In this document: positions 18,551 through 27,740 of the stretch, one piece after another | How positions within the stretch are numbered: the first letter of the stretch is position 1 | Layout: every line of letters starts with the position of its first letter | The notes under the pieces: generated by a model | What the model was told of the DNA's origin: nothing | Seen by the model: the letters and a program-made list of their open reading frames with translations, nothing else | Database searches by the model: none | Translations under genes and position numbers: made by a program | Source of the DNA: Natrinema longum | GTDB lineage: Archaea > Halobacteriota > Halobacteria > Halobacteriales > Natrialbaceae | NCBI RefSeq assembly: GCF_017352095.1 | Contig: NZ_CP071463.1 | Location: 2,666,001-2,730,000 of the forward strand | DNA length: 64,000 bases | Direction of reading: 5' to 3'

Positions 18551-19291
18551 TTAGACCGCTTCGGGCAGCCAGCCGCCGTCGACCTCGATGTTCTCGCCGC
18601 TGACGTACTCGCTGTCCGGATCGAGGAAGAAGTACAGCGGCGCGATCAGATCCTCGAAGCTCGCGGGCCGGTCGCGGGGGAGGTCCTCGGGGAACTCGTC
18701 GGAGTTCTCGACGACGTACGGCGAGATCGCGTTGACCGTGATGCCGTCGTCCTGCGTATCGGCTGCGAGCATGCGCGTGAACATCAACACGCCCTTCTTC
18801 GCGACGAAGTACGGGAAGTTCTTCGGGCTGACGAGCCCCTGTTCGCTCGAGGCGTAGCCGACGTTGACGATCCGGCCGTAGCCGCGCTCTCGCATCCCGG
18901 GGAGGGCCCGCTTCGAACAGAGGTAGGTGCCGTTGAGGTTCGTCTCGAGGACCCGGTTCCAGGTCTCGAACGCGATGTCGTCCCAGCGAGCGGGCGCGAA
19001 GTCGCCGACGTTGTTGACCAGGACGTCGACGCTCCCGAGTTCGGCTTCGACGCCCGCGAAAAGGGCGTCGACGCTCTCGGGGTCGGTGACGTCGCCCTGA
19101 ACCGTCATCGCGTCGGCGGCACCGCGCTCGAGGGCCTCGGCGGCCACCTCGTTGGCGGCGTCGGCGCTGGTGTGGTAGTGCACTGCCGTCCGCGCGCCAC
19201 AGTCGGCCGTCGAAAGCAGGAGTTCACGACCCACGCCCCTCGCACTGCCCGTCACCAGTACCGTCCGGTCCGAGAGCGCCGGTTCGTCCAT
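18551..19291 (-). CDS. SDR family oxidoreductase (FabG-like)
   Basis: The 246-residue protein has the classical short-chain dehydrogenase layout: VLVTGSARGVGREL as the NAD(P) loop at residues 12-25, DVLVNNVGDFAP, the catalytic serine in VNVGYASS and the YFVAK catalytic pair near residue 160, then ISPYVVENSDEFPED and a GGWLPE end. It is a soluble NAD(P)-dependent reductase or dehydrogenase; the substrate cannot be read from sequence. It stands alone, convergent with DUF92. Confidence 0.88.
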   Translation of the reverse strand: MDEPALSDRTVLVTGSARGVGRELLLSTADCGARTAVHYHTSADAANEVAAEALERGAADAMTVQGDVTDPESVDALFAGVEAELGSVDVLVNNVGDFAPARWDDIAFETWNRVLETNLNGTYLCSKRALPGMRERGYGRIVNVGYASSEQGLVSPKNFPYFVAKKGVLMFTRMLAADTQDDGITVNAISPYVVENSDEFPEDLPRDRPASFEDLIAPLYFFLDPDSEYVSGENIEVDGGWLPEAV

Positions 19292-19395
19292 GGATCCGTG
19301 CAGGTCGACTGTGTCGAAAAATCATTCGGAACTGAACCACGGTGGTCCGTTTTTAACGCACATATTTACAACAGCTCGTATAACTAGTTTCTAGT

Positions 19396-19851
19396 ATGAC
19401 GCTGGATACTGTGTTGCTCGCCGTCGGCCCCCGCGATGCCGACCGAAGCGAGCAATTGGCCGAAACGGTCCTCGAGGTAGCGAGCCCAGCCGACGCGACC
19501 GTCGTTCTCGCACACGTCTTCACCGACGACGAGTACGACGACGTACTCGACCGCCTCGAGTTCGACGAGAGACTCGAAGAGGCCGATCCCGACAACGTCG
19601 CTGCGCGACATTCGACGATTCAGGACCTCCAGAGCGTCCTCGAGGAACACGACGTCGACTACGAGATTCGGGGTGCCGTCGGCGAACACGGGCCGTCGAT
19701 CGTCGAGTTGGCGACGAGCGCCGGCGCAGACCGGGTCGTCGTCGGCGGCCGACGCCGGTCGCCGACCGGCAAAGCCGTCTTCGGCTCGACCGCCCAGGAA
19801 GTGCTGCTGTCGGCCCCCTGTCCCGTCACGTTCGTCCGACACGACGACTAG
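19396..19851 (+). CDS. Universal stress protein, UspA-like (first of a tandem pair)
   Basis: A 151-residue single Usp domain. It starts with TVLLAVGPRD and ends with VVVGGRRRSPTGKAVFGSTA then PCPVTFV, a variant of the ATP-binding Usp loop in which the usual GSHG reads GGRR. The protein at 20237 is its close paralogue. A CATATTTACA box lies about 30 nt before the ATG. The stop codon is followed at once by the repeat also found behind the second cis-prenyltransferase gene. Confidence 0.88.
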   Translation: MTLDTVLLAVGPRDADRSEQLAETVLEVASPADATVVLAHVFTDDEYDDVLDRLEFDERLEEADPDNVAARHSTIQDLQSVLEEHDVDYEIRGAVGEHGPSIVELATSAGADRVVVGGRRRSPTGKAVFGSTAQEVLLSAPCPVTFVRHDD

Positions 19852-19903
19852 TGGCGTCTACGCCTGCACTGGGGTGTCGAATCCGGCGGTGTGGTCCGAT
19901 TCG
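19852..19903 (+). repeat. 3'-UTR repeat element, copy B
   Basis: It begins with the base after the TAG of the first stress-protein gene and reads TGGCGTCTACGCCTGCACT on the plus strand. It carries the same CGAATC/GATTCG inverted repeat as copy A, with a different loop sequence, which suggests that the stem is kept. Copy A lies 3.5 kb away behind an unrelated gene. Confidence 0.75.
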
Positions 19904-20236
19904 GTCCTGCAGTCGACGGTTGGAACGATAGCTCGAGTGGCACCCAGCCCGCGCTTCGGGGCGGGGCCTCCTACTTCGTCTCACCGGCCCGACTCGAGGG
20001 GCACCGCTGCGTCGAGGCAACCGCCGTTTCGCGCCGAATCGGCTACACAGCGTGCGATGGCGCGCGCTGTGACGCGGCCGATGGAGGTCGACGAGATCAG
20101 CCTCGGAGCCGATGTCGGAGACGCTGGGCGATTTCTGATCGATGGGAGAGCGGCCCGTCCGCGCCGACGAGCCGGTGTTTCCGTAATACTGCAACGACGA
20201 GAATACTTAAGCGGGTGGCCCCACCACTGTGATCGT
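19904..20236 (+). promoter_or_regulatory. Intergenic stretch with promoter of the second stress-protein gene
   Basis: No credible gene is seen in this 333-bp stretch. ATACTTAAG near 20202-20210 is a good TATA box about 27-33 nt before the ATG at 20237, so the second usp gene has its own promoter and is probably not cotranscribed with the first. Confidence 0.5.
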
Positions 20237-20701
20237 ATGGCAATCGATACGGTACTTCTTGCGGTCGGACCGATGGACACAGTACGCGCGCCGGAACTCG
20301 CCGAAACCGTTCTCGAGATCGCCGACCCCCTGGGTGCCACCGTCGTGATCGGACACGCCTTCACCGAAGACGAGTACGAGGACGTTCACGAGGAACTCGG
20401 CTTCGACGCTCGCGCCGAGGACGTCGACCCCGACGAGGTCGCCGCCAAGCGTGCTCCGGTCCCCGAACTCGCGGAGCGGTTCGAGGAGGCCGGCGTCGAC
20501 TACGAAATCAAGGGTGCGCTCGGCGAAGTCAGTAGCAAGGTCGTCGACATGGCGATCGACGTCGACGCCGACCGAATGGTCGTCGGCGGCCGGCGACGTT
20601 CGCCCGCCGAAAAGGCAGTTCTGGGCTCCGTCTCCCAGGAGATCATTCTCCAGGCCCCCTGTCCCGTCACGTACTTCCGCGACCTCGACGTCATGGAGTA
20701 A
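20237..20701 (+). CDS. Universal stress protein, UspA-like (second of a tandem pair)
   Basis: The 154-residue product is a close paralogue of the one at 19396: TVLLAVGPMD at the start, HAFTEDEYEDV, and VVGGRRRSPAEKAVLGSV with PCPVTYF at the end. The start at 20237 gives a protein of family length and lies just behind a TATA box; the longer open frame upstream runs through the intergenic repeat and is rejected. Usp proteins are small cytosolic nucleotide-binding stress factors. The shared GGRRRSP loop supports a recent tandem duplication. Confidence 0.9.
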   Translation: MAIDTVLLAVGPMDTVRAPELAETVLEIADPLGATVVIGHAFTEDEYEDVHEELGFDARAEDVDPDEVAAKRAPVPELAERFEEAGVDYEIKGALGEVSSKVVDMAIDVDADRMVVGGRRRSPAEKAVLGSVSQEIILQAPCPVTYFRDLDVME

Positions 20702-20743
20702 CGACGCCTCGCTCCGTTCTCACGTTTACCGTTTCTCTCTCCG

Positions 20744-21175
20744 TTACGGGTCGTCAGCACGACGCTTCCACTCTCGCTCCTGCCGGCGCTCGCGGACGTG
20801 GCGCTGGCCGTCGGCTAGCTCCCGTCGAACCCGTCGCTCGAGCGATCGCGTCTCCGCCAGCAAACTCTCTTGGAAGTTCTCCAGGACGTCGTAGGACCAG
20901 CGGTCCTCGTCGACGACGCCGTGGGGAAGCAGTTCGGTTCGAACCGCGTCCGCGAGTTCGTCGTGGCCGGTCGCTCTGAGCAACTCCTCGGCCCGATAGA
21001 GGTGGTCCATGCCGTGTCCCGTCGCGTGGTGGAACTCGAGGAGACTCCCCTGGGCGCGCTGGACCCACTCGAGGCCGAGTTCGACCTCGTGGAGGGCGTC
21101 GGACTCCGCGTCGGACAACGCCGTTCCCGGCTCGGACGAACCGCTTCGATTCGGAGACGAATCGTCAGTGCCCAT
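20744..21175 (-). CDS. Uncharacterised acidic helical protein
   Basis: The product is 143 residues from the MGTDDSS methionine; a start 9 codons earlier is possible. It is soluble and mostly helical, rich in glutamate, arginine and histidine, with GLEWVQRAQGSLLEFHHATGH in the middle and an arginine-rich C-terminus. I do not recognise a family. The conserved-looking HHATGHGMDH stretch could bind a metal. It is divergent from the glucokinase gene. Confidence 0.6.
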   Translation of the reverse strand: MGTDDSSPNRSGSSEPGTALSDAESDALHEVELGLEWVQRAQGSLLEFHHATGHGMDHLYRAEELLRATGHDELADAVRTELLPHGVVDEDRWSYDVLENFQESLLAETRSLERRVRRELADGQRHVRERRQEREWKRRADDP

Positions 21176-21342
21176 ATCACGGACTACGTCACATGATACC
21201 ATACATGTGTCGTCGATCGACCGCCCGGCGTCGACCGCTCGTCACACCGGCCCGCGATCGCCCCGTAACACGTCGAAATCGATACTCGTTGTCGAGTATA
21301 ATCTGGGTAGTTAAGTACGGCGACGGTCGTTCATAGGACAAC

Positions 21343-22320
21343 ATGGTCTACTATGCGGGCGTCGATCTCGGCGCGACCAACGTCCGGGCGATCGTCGCCG
21401 AGGCCGACGGGACGACGATCGGCACGAGTCGTCGATCCACGCCGCGTGGCCCAACGGGTATCGACGTGACGGAAGGAGTACTCCGAACGCTTCGCGAGGC
21501 GTGTGGCGACGCCGGGATCGATCCCGCGCGGATCGCTGCCACCGGCATCGGTTCGATCGGACCGTTCGATCTCGCGGAGGGCGCAGTGATCGATCCGGCG
21601 AACCTGCCCGATTCGATCGATCGCATCCCGCTGACGGGACCGATCGCGAAGCTGATCGATAGCGAGGACGTCTACCTCCACAACGATACGACCGCCGGCG
21701 TGATCGGTGAGCGTTTTCACGCCGACCGAAACCCCGACGACATGGTCTACATCACCATCTCCTCGGGGATCGGTGCCGGCGTCTGCTGTGACGGCGAAAT
21801 CATGTCCGGCTGGGACGGCAACGCCGGCGAAGTCGGCCACTGCGTCGTCGATCCCCGAGGTCGGCTGACCTGTGGCTGTGGCCACGAGGGCCACTGGGAG
21901 GCCTACTGCTCGGGCAACGCCATCCCCAGCTACACCCGACTGCTCGCCGAAGACGATCCGACGATCTCGACGTCGCTCCCGCTCGAGGGATCGGAGTTTA
22001 CGGCGAAAGACGTCTTCGACCTCGCAGGCGAGGACGAACTGGCCGATCACGTGATCGACCAGCTCGCCCACTGGAACGCGATCGGCGTGACGAACGTGGT
22101 CCACTCGTTCGCGCCGATCGTCGTCTCCTTCGGTGGCGCGGTCGCCTTGCACAACGAGACACTCGTCGTCGATCGGGTCCGCGAGCGCGTCTCCGAGATG
22201 GTGATGACGAACGTCCCCGAGATCCGCGTGACTGACCTCGGCGACGACGTCGTCGTCGAAGGAGCACTGGCGAGTGCCCTGACCGAGGGAACCGGCGACC
22301 GACGGCGGCTACGCGGCTGA
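21343..22320 (+). CDS. ROK family sugar kinase, probable glucokinase
   Basis: A 325-residue protein. The N-terminal phosphate loop is GVDLGATNVRA, the ROK signature includes SSGIGAGVCCDGEIMSGWDG and GEVGHCVVD, and the zinc motif is CGCGHEGHWEAYCSG, in which one usual cysteine is a histidine. The sugar-binding HND is present as LHNDTTAG. It phosphorylates glucose or a related hexose with ATP in the cytosol. A GTTAAGT box lies about 30 nt before the ATG. It stands alone. Confidence 0.9.
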   Translation: MVYYAGVDLGATNVRAIVAEADGTTIGTSRRSTPRGPTGIDVTEGVLRTLREACGDAGIDPARIAATGIGSIGPFDLAEGAVIDPANLPDSIDRIPLTGPIAKLIDSEDVYLHNDTTAGVIGERFHADRNPDDMVYITISSGIGAGVCCDGEIMSGWDGNAGEVGHCVVDPRGRLTCGCGHEGHWEAYCSGNAIPSYTRLLAEDDPTISTSLPLEGSEFTAKDVFDLAGEDELADHVIDQLAHWNAIGVTNVVHSFAPIVVSFGGAVALHNETLVVDRVRERVSEMVMTNVPEIRVTDLGDDVVVEGALASALTEGTGDRRRLRG

Positions 22321-22499
22321 GACGGTTTCCCGTCCCGATGTCCCGGTGGGACCGCAGGCCGGTCTCCGGTCCCACCGGCACTGACGGTCAGGAGACCGTC
22401 TGAGTCGTTCGGAGTCGCGGCCCCGTCGCTCGAGTGAACCGTGTCCGTCGGATGGTCGAGTAATCAATCCTATATATCCACATCCCCTATCCCGTAATT

Positions 22500-24035
22500 A
22501 TGGACCGGAGAGCGTTCCTTCGAGCGAGCGGTAGTAGCGGTCTCGCCCTCTCTGTGCCGGCCACGACCACGGCAGCTCGATCGAGCATCGAGTCCCCTTC
22601 ACGAGAGGGATACGAACCGCTCGGTCGGATTCCGATCACCGGCGCTGCGGAAGGCGTCGCCGGCGACGACGGCGAGACCGCCTACGTCGCCGCTACCACT
22701 GGATTCGTCACCGTCGACATCAGCGACCCCGCCGAGCCGACGCTCCTCGCCGAGGAACGCGACATCGAACTCGAGGGAGGGTCCCTTTCGGAGATCCTCG
22801 ACGTGACCGTGGATGGCGATCGATTGGTCGCGGCGGGGCCGGCCAATCCGGGCTTCGGTGGCATGGGGTTTCGCTGCTACGACGTGAGCGACCCCACAGA
22901 CCCCGTCTCGACCGGCGCACTCGAAACCGGCTACCACATCCACAACTGCTATCTCGAGGGGGACCTGCTGTTCGTCGCCGCGAACACACGAGCGGAGAAC
23001 CGACTCGTGATCTTCGACGTCGGCGGCGACGAAATCGAGCGGGTCGGCTACTGGTCGCTGCTGGAACGCGAGCCCGGCTGGCGCGAGGTCTACTGGCTCG
23101 CCCGCTACCTTCACGACGTCTTCGTTCGGGACGATCTCGCCTATCTCCCCTACTGGAACGCCGGCACCTACCTCGTCGATGTCAGCGATCCGACCGAGCC
23201 CGAGTACGTCTCCCACGTCGCGGAGACCACTCTCGAGGAGCAACGGGAGCGCCGTGATCCCGACGCGGCCGTCAGGGGGCTCCCGGGCAACGACCACTAC
23301 GCTGCGGTAGACGAGACCGGCGAGCTCATGGCGGTCAGCCGGGAGGCCTGGGCAACCGGCAGCGAGGCTCCCGATAGGCCGGGCGGGATCGATCTCTACG
23401 ACGTGACCGATCCCGAGGAGCCGGCCCACCAGGGCTCGATCGATGCGCCGCGGACGGACGACGAGAGCTATCGTGGCGGTATGTGGACGACCGCACACAA
23501 CTTCGAGTTGCGCGACGGGCACCTCTACTCCTCGTGGTACCGCGCCGGGGTGAAGATCCACGACGTCTCCGATCCGACCGCCCCCGAACAGCTCGCCTGG
23601 TGGCGCGATCCCGAAGCGACCGGGTTCTGGACGGCACGCGTTGTCGAACCCGGCGACGCGTTCCTCGCGACCAGTACCGAAGCGATTCCGAACGCCTCCC
23701 TCGAGGGCGCACTCTATACCTTCCCGATCGAGGCCGGCGAGCAGGCCGATCCCCCGTCGCTCCGGGATCCCGACAGTGGAACGGACGGGGGCGGAACCGA
23801 CGACGGGACGAACGGCTCCGCGGAAACCGACGGTGAGGGGACCGGTGCCGCCAGTACCGGTGACGGGACCGACGGGATGGACGGCAGTCCGAGCGGAACC
23901 ACCGAGACCGATCGTGGGACGAACGGAACCGACGGTGCCGATTCGATTCCCGGATTCACCGGGCTCTCTACGCTCGTCGGTGGCGGGGTCGCCCTCGAGT
24001 GGCTGCGCCGACGCGACGGAAACGTTCAGGATTAA
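22500..24035 (+). CDS. Secreted LVIVD-repeat beta-propeller with Tat signal and PGF-CTERM-like tail
   Basis: The 511-residue product begins MDRRAFLRASGSSG, a twin-arginine signal. Repeats of the form YDVSDPTDP occur at least five times between residues 75 and 380 and define LVIVD-type propeller blades. After a Gly/Thr/Asp-rich low-complexity stretch (residues 420-480), the tail reads IPGFTGLSTLVGGGVALEW then RRR, the PGF plus hydrophobic helix plus basic end recognised by archaeosortase. It is probably exported folded and then lipid-anchored at the cell surface. TATATATCC at 22471 is a TATA box placed for leaderless transcription. Confidence 0.85.
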   Translation: MDRRAFLRASGSSGLALSVPATTTAARSSIESPSREGYEPLGRIPITGAAEGVAGDDGETAYVAATTGFVTVDISDPAEPTLLAEERDIELEGGSLSEILDVTVDGDRLVAAGPANPGFGGMGFRCYDVSDPTDPVSTGALETGYHIHNCYLEGDLLFVAANTRAENRLVIFDVGGDEIERVGYWSLLEREPGWREVYWLARYLHDVFVRDDLAYLPYWNAGTYLVDVSDPTEPEYVSHVAETTLEEQRERRDPDAAVRGLPGNDHYAAVDETGELMAVSREAWATGSEAPDRPGGIDLYDVTDPEEPAHQGSIDAPRTDDESYRGGMWTTAHNFELRDGHLYSSWYRAGVKIHDVSDPTAPEQLAWWRDPEATGFWTARVVEPGDAFLATSTEAIPNASLEGALYTFPIEAGEQADPPSLRDPDSGTDGGGTDDGTNGSAETDGEGTGAASTGDGTDGMDGSPSGTTETDRGTNGTDGADSIPGFTGLSTLVGGGVALEWLRRRDGNVQD

Positions 24036-24095
24036 TTCGACTGATTTCGACCGCGCGACCGAACTTATTCCCCGTTCGAGTTCCTAGCACGACCC

Positions 24096-24461
24096 ATGAC
24101 TGACTCCGAGGACGAGCCGTCCCTGAAGGAACGCGTCGAGCAGTGGATGGCACGCGAGATGCCGATCATCCAGATGCACGGCGGGACGAGCGCGGTCCGG
24201 TCGGCCGACCCCGACACCGGCGAGGTCGTCATCGAACTCGGCGGCGGCTGCAAGGGCTGTTCGGTCAGCGACGTGACGACGGGCAACATCGAGGCCGAAC
24301 TCATCACGTGGCCCGAGATCGACGAAGTGACCGTCCGCGTGCCCGACGCGCGCGACAGCCTCGGCGGTCCCGACCAGCCCGAATCGATCATGGGCGTCGA
24401 CCGGACCGAGGGCGGCCGTGGCGACTGGGGATCGTCGAACCCGGGGAAAGACCACCTCTGA
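24096..24461 (+). CDS. NifU C-terminal (Nfu)-type iron-sulfur scaffold protein
   Basis: A 121-residue protein with one Nfu domain: ELGGGCKGCSVSDVTTG holds the CxxC that carries the cluster. It delivers Fe-S clusters to apoproteins in the cytosol. The domain is preceded by about 30 residues with LKERVEQWMAREMPIIQMHGG. It stands alone between the propeller gene and the ACT-homoserine dehydrogenase pair. Confidence 0.88.
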   Translation: MTDSEDEPSLKERVEQWMAREMPIIQMHGGTSAVRSADPDTGEVVIELGGGCKGCSVSDVTTGNIEAELITWPEIDEVTVRVPDARDSLGGPDQPESIMGVDRTEGGRGDWGSSNPGKDHL

Positions 24462-24578
24462 GCGGCCGCTCGGTCCGTTCCCCCGCGTCGGTGCCGTTCT
24501 GTGTGTCACGTTGACAGGGGCGGAGAGTTTTGGGAAGTCCTATATCCTTTTACGCGCCCATTACGCACATCGTATATC

Positions 24579-24626
24579 ATGACGACGAGTAGACGCCTGC
24601 AGGCTGGAGGTGTCGGCGATGGGTGA
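24579..24626 (+). CDS. Short upstream ORF overlapping the ACT-domain gene start
   Basis: A 15-codon ORF (MTTSRRLQAGGVGDG) begins at 24579, about 27 nt behind the TATA-like TATATCCTTTTA at 24541-24552, so transcripts probably begin at this ATG. It contains the GGAGG that serves the next gene (ATG 24619) and ends inside that gene. Movement of ribosomes on the short frame could expose or mask that site. It has no run of regulatory codons, so classical attenuation is not suggested. Confidence 0.4.
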   Translation: MTTSRRLQAGGVGDG

Positions 24627-25182
24627 CGCGCCCGTCGACGAGGACGAGCCCGACGCCGAGACCGACGGCGGTCTTCGTGCCTATACCGTTCGGCTCGAGC
24701 TCGTCGACGAACCCGGCGAGTTGCTGCGCGCGCTCGCTCCGATTGCCGACAACGGCGGTAATCTGTTGAGCATTCACCACGAACGCGGCAACATCACACC
24801 TCGGGGACACATTCCCGTCGAGGTCGACCTCGAGTGTCCGCCCGACCGGTTCGACGACGTCGTCGGGGGGCTCCGCGACGCCGGTGTCAATATCATTCAG
24901 GCCGGCGCGGAACACTACGGTGAGGAAGTAAACGTCGTGCTGGTCGGTCACCTCGTCGAGACGGATCTCTCGGATACCCTCTCCCGGATCGAGGACGAGG
25001 CCGACGCCGCCGTGTTGGACCTCTCGCTTGCCGCGCCCGACGGGACCGACGGCGTCGCGAGCGCCCGTGCCCGACTCGCGATCGACTCCGGCCGGTCCGA
25101 GGAGGCACTCACGGCGATCCGCTCGATCGGAACCGACAAGGAACTGACCGTCGTCGAACCCCTCCTCGGAGGTGACGCCTGA
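24619..25182 (+). CDS. ACT-domain amino acid-binding protein paired with homoserine dehydrogenase
   Basis: The product is 187 residues. An ACT domain starts near residue 17 (TVRLELVDEPGELLRALAPI) and includes NGGNLLSIHHERG, and a second ligand-binding-like half follows. The ATG at 24619 has GGAGG 8 nt before it, while the alternative GTG at 24610 overlaps that site and is disfavoured. The stop shares TGATG with the homoserine dehydrogenase start. The likely role is to sense threonine or another product and regulate the dehydrogenase, replacing the ACT domain fused to the enzyme in many bacteria (inference). Confidence 0.85.
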   Translation: MGDAPVDEDEPDAETDGGLRAYTVRLELVDEPGELLRALAPIADNGGNLLSIHHERGNITPRGHIPVEVDLECPPDRFDDVVGGLRDAGVNIIQAGAEHYGEEVNVVLVGHLVETDLSDTLSRIEDEADAAVLDLSLAAPDGTDGVASARARLAIDSGRSEEALTAIRSIGTDKELTVVEPLLGGDA

Positions 25183-26129
25183 TGAAACTCGCAATTCTCG
25201 GTGCCGGTGACGTCGGCCGCTCGGTGGCCGACCTCGCCGACGAATACGGACACGAAGTCGTCGCGCTCGCCGATTCCACCAGCGCCACCGTCGATCCCGG
25301 TGGGATCGCCGTCGACGACGTCCTCGAGCGAAAGGTCGGTGGCGAGCCCCTCGGCGCGGGCGACCCCGAAGACGTCTTCGACACGACCTACGACGTGCTC
25401 GTCGAGGCAACGCCGACGACGCTCGGGGACGCCGAACCCGGCTTTACGCACGTGAAACGCGCACTCGAGGCCGACCGCCACGTCGTCCTGGCGAACAAGG
25501 GACCGGTCGCCGAACGCTACGAGGATCTCCGTGCACTCGAAGCCGAGAGCGCGGGCTCGATCCGATTCGAGGCGACCGTCGGCGGTGCGATCCCGGTGCT
25601 CTCGACGGTCGAGGACTGTACGCCACAGGCAGTCACCGCGGTCCGGGGCGTGCTCAACGGCACTGCGAACTTCATTCTCACGCGCATGGCCGCGGAGGGA
25701 CTCGATTACGAACACGTCCTCGCGGAAGCCCAGGATCTCGGCGTCGCCGAGGCCGATCCGACGTTCGACGTCGACGGCACCGACGCCGCCTTGAAGTTCG
25801 TCATCCTCGCGAACGTGCTGGCCGACGGCGGCTTCGCGCTCGAGGACGCGACGGTCAAGGGCATTCAGGACATTCCGGGGAGCGCGCTCGATCTCGCCGC
25901 CGAAGACGGTCGGACGATCCGTCTCATCGGCGAGGCGACCCGCGACGGGGTCCGCGTGGGCCCCCGACTCGTCCCCGAAAACGGCGCGCTGGCCGTGACC
26001 GGCACGCGAAACATCGTCCAGATCGAGACGCGAAACGCAGGCTCGCTGCACTCGAGTGGCCGCGGTGCCGGCGGTCCGGAAACCGCGACGGCAGTCCTGT
26101 CGGACGTCGGTCGACTGCCGCCGCTCTGA
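25182..26129 (+). CDS. hom: Homoserine dehydrogenase
   Basis: A 315-residue enzyme with NAD(P) loop ILGAGDVGRSVADLA at the N-terminus, VVLANKGPVAERYEDL, then the catalytic GGAIPVLSTVEDC and LNGTANFILTRM and DVDGTDAALKFVILAN motifs. It reduces aspartate semialdehyde to homoserine on the way to threonine and methionine. It is at the short end of the family because the C-terminal ACT domain is absent; an ACT protein is encoded just upstream with overlapping stop and start. Confidence 0.95.
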   Translation: MKLAILGAGDVGRSVADLADEYGHEVVALADSTSATVDPGGIAVDDVLERKVGGEPLGAGDPEDVFDTTYDVLVEATPTTLGDAEPGFTHVKRALEADRHVVLANKGPVAERYEDLRALEAESAGSIRFEATVGGAIPVLSTVEDCTPQAVTAVRGVLNGTANFILTRMAAEGLDYEHVLAEAQDLGVAEADPTFDVDGTDAALKFVILANVLADGGFALEDATVKGIQDIPGSALDLAAEDGRTIRLIGEATRDGVRVGPRLVPENGALAVTGTRNIVQIETRNAGSLHSSGRGAGGPETATAVLSDVGRLPPL

Positions 26130-26477
26130 GAGCGGGCCGCTGCTGTCTTCTGTCCTTGCTGTCGTCCCCGTTCCTCGAGTCGTATCGGTGTCGCGACCAC
26201 TCGAAACCGAGGCCGGTACCCTCGAACGCCCGACACGGTCTGCTGGACGGCCCCATCGATCCGCGCGTCACGAGTTCGCCGCTCGCTCGAGGGGGAGATC
26301 ACCCGCTCGTGGCCGTCCGCCTGGGGCGGAGTCGCCACCTCTCGAACGTTCGTGCCGTGTGAATCCTAGCCAAACCGCAAGACGGGATCGGGATCGGCTG
26401 AATACGCTTTCGAAATGGTTTTAACCGCAACGAGCCAAAGAGACCGATATAAGCGCCTCTGCGCGTGAGCTACAACA
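26130..26477 (+). promoter_or_regulatory. Intergenic stretch with the tuf promoter
   Basis: No gene is seen in 348 bp. GATATAAG at 26446-26453 is a TATA box 25-32 nt before the tuf ATG, so the leader would be absent or only a few bases. A second AT-rich box, GGTTTTAACC, lies at 26417-26426. Confidence 0.55.
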
Positions 26478-27740
26478 ATGAGCGACCAACACCAGAACCT
26501 GGCCATCATCGGTCACGTTGACCACGGGAAAAGTACGCTCGTGGGACGACTCCTCTACGAGACGGGGAGCGTACCCGAGCACGTCATCGAACAGCACCGC
26601 GAAGAAGCAGAAGAGAAGGGCAAGGGTGGCTTCGAGTTCGCCTACGTCATGGACAACCTCGCCGAGGAGCGAGAGCGTGGTGTCACCATCGACATCGCCC
26701 ACCAGGAGTTCTCGACGGACGCCTACGATTTCACCATCGTCGACTGTCCCGGTCACCGCGACTTCGTGAAGAACATGATCACGGGCGCATCCCAGGCGGA
26801 CAACGCCGTCCTCGTCGTCGCCGCCGACGACGGTGTCGCGCCCCAGACCCAGGAGCACGTCTTCCTGGCTCGAACCCTCGGTATCGACGAGCTCATCATC
26901 GGCATCAACAAGATGGACATCGTCGACTACGAGGAGTCGACGTACAACGAGGTCGTCGAGGAAGTCGAGCAGCTGCTCAAGCAGGTTCAGTTCAACACCG
27001 ACGACGCCTCGTTCATCCCGATCTCGGCGTTCGAAGGCGACAACATCGCCGAGGAGTCCGACAACACGCCGTGGTACGACGGCGAAATCCTCCTCGAGGC
27101 CCTGAACAGCCTGCCGGAGCCGGAGCCGCCGACGGACGCGCCGCTCCGACTCCCGATCCAGGACGTCTACACGATTTCGGGTATCGGTACCGTCCCCGTC
27201 GGACGTATCGAGACCGGTCTCCTCAACACCGGCGACAACGTCTCCTTCCAGCCCAGCGACGTGGGCGGCGAGGTCAAGACGATCGAGATGCACCACGAAG
27301 AGGTGCCCAAGGCCGAACCCGGTGACAACGTCGGATTCAACGTCCGCGGCATCGGCAAGGACGACATCCGCCGCGGTGACGTCTGTGGCCCCGCCGACGA
27401 CCCGCCGAGCGTCGCCGAGACGTTCCAGGCTCAGATCGTCGTCATGCAACACCCCAGCGTGATCACGGCCGGCTACACGCCGGTCTTCCACGCCCACACG
27501 GCACAGGTTGCCTGTACCATCGAGTCCATCGACAAGAAGATGGACCCCTCGAGCGGCGAGGTCGCCGAGGAGAACCCCGACTTCATCCAGTCGGGTGACG
27601 CTGCTGTGGTCACCATCCGACCGCAAAAGCCCCTCAGCATCGAGCCGTCCAGCGAGATCCCCGAACTCGGGAGCTTCGCCATCCGCGACATGGGTCAGAC
27701 CATCGCCGCCGGCAAGGTCCTCGAAGTCCACGAGAAATAA
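26478..27740 (+). CDS. tuf: Translation elongation factor EF-1 alpha (aEF1A)
   Basis: A 420-residue GTPase with [14 protein letters not shown] as the P-loop, [12 protein letters not shown] as G3 and NKMD as G4, followed by the two beta-barrel domains of the EF-Tu/EF1A family. It brings aminoacyl-tRNA to the ribosome. rpsJ starts on the base after its stop codon, the classic archaeal pairing. Confidence 0.98.
   Translation: MSDQHQNLAIIGHVDHGKSTLVGRLLYETGSVPEHVIEQHREEAEEKGKGGFEFAYVMDNLAEERERGVTIDIAHQEFSTDAYDFTIVDCPGHRDFVKNMITGASQADNAVLVVAADDGVAPQTQEHVFLARTLGIDELIIGINKMDIVDYEESTYNEVVEEVEQLLKQVQFNTDDASFIPISAFEGDNIAEESDNTPWYDGEILLEALNSLPEPEPPTDAPLRLPIQDVYTISGIGTVPVGRIETGLLNTGDNVSFQPSDVGGEVKTIEMHHEEVPKAEPGDNVGFNVRGIGKDDIRRGDVCGPADDPPSVAETFQAQIVVMQHPSVITAGYTPVFHAHTAQVACTIESIDKKMDPSSGEVAEENPDFIQSGDAAVVTIRPQKPLSIEPSSEIPELGSFAIRDMGQTIAAGKVLEVHEK

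Noticed and set aside
19673-20236. A 188-codon upstream extension of the second stress protein
   Set aside because: It runs through the first usp gene out of frame and through the intergenic repeat; the real domain starts at 20237 just behind a TATA box.
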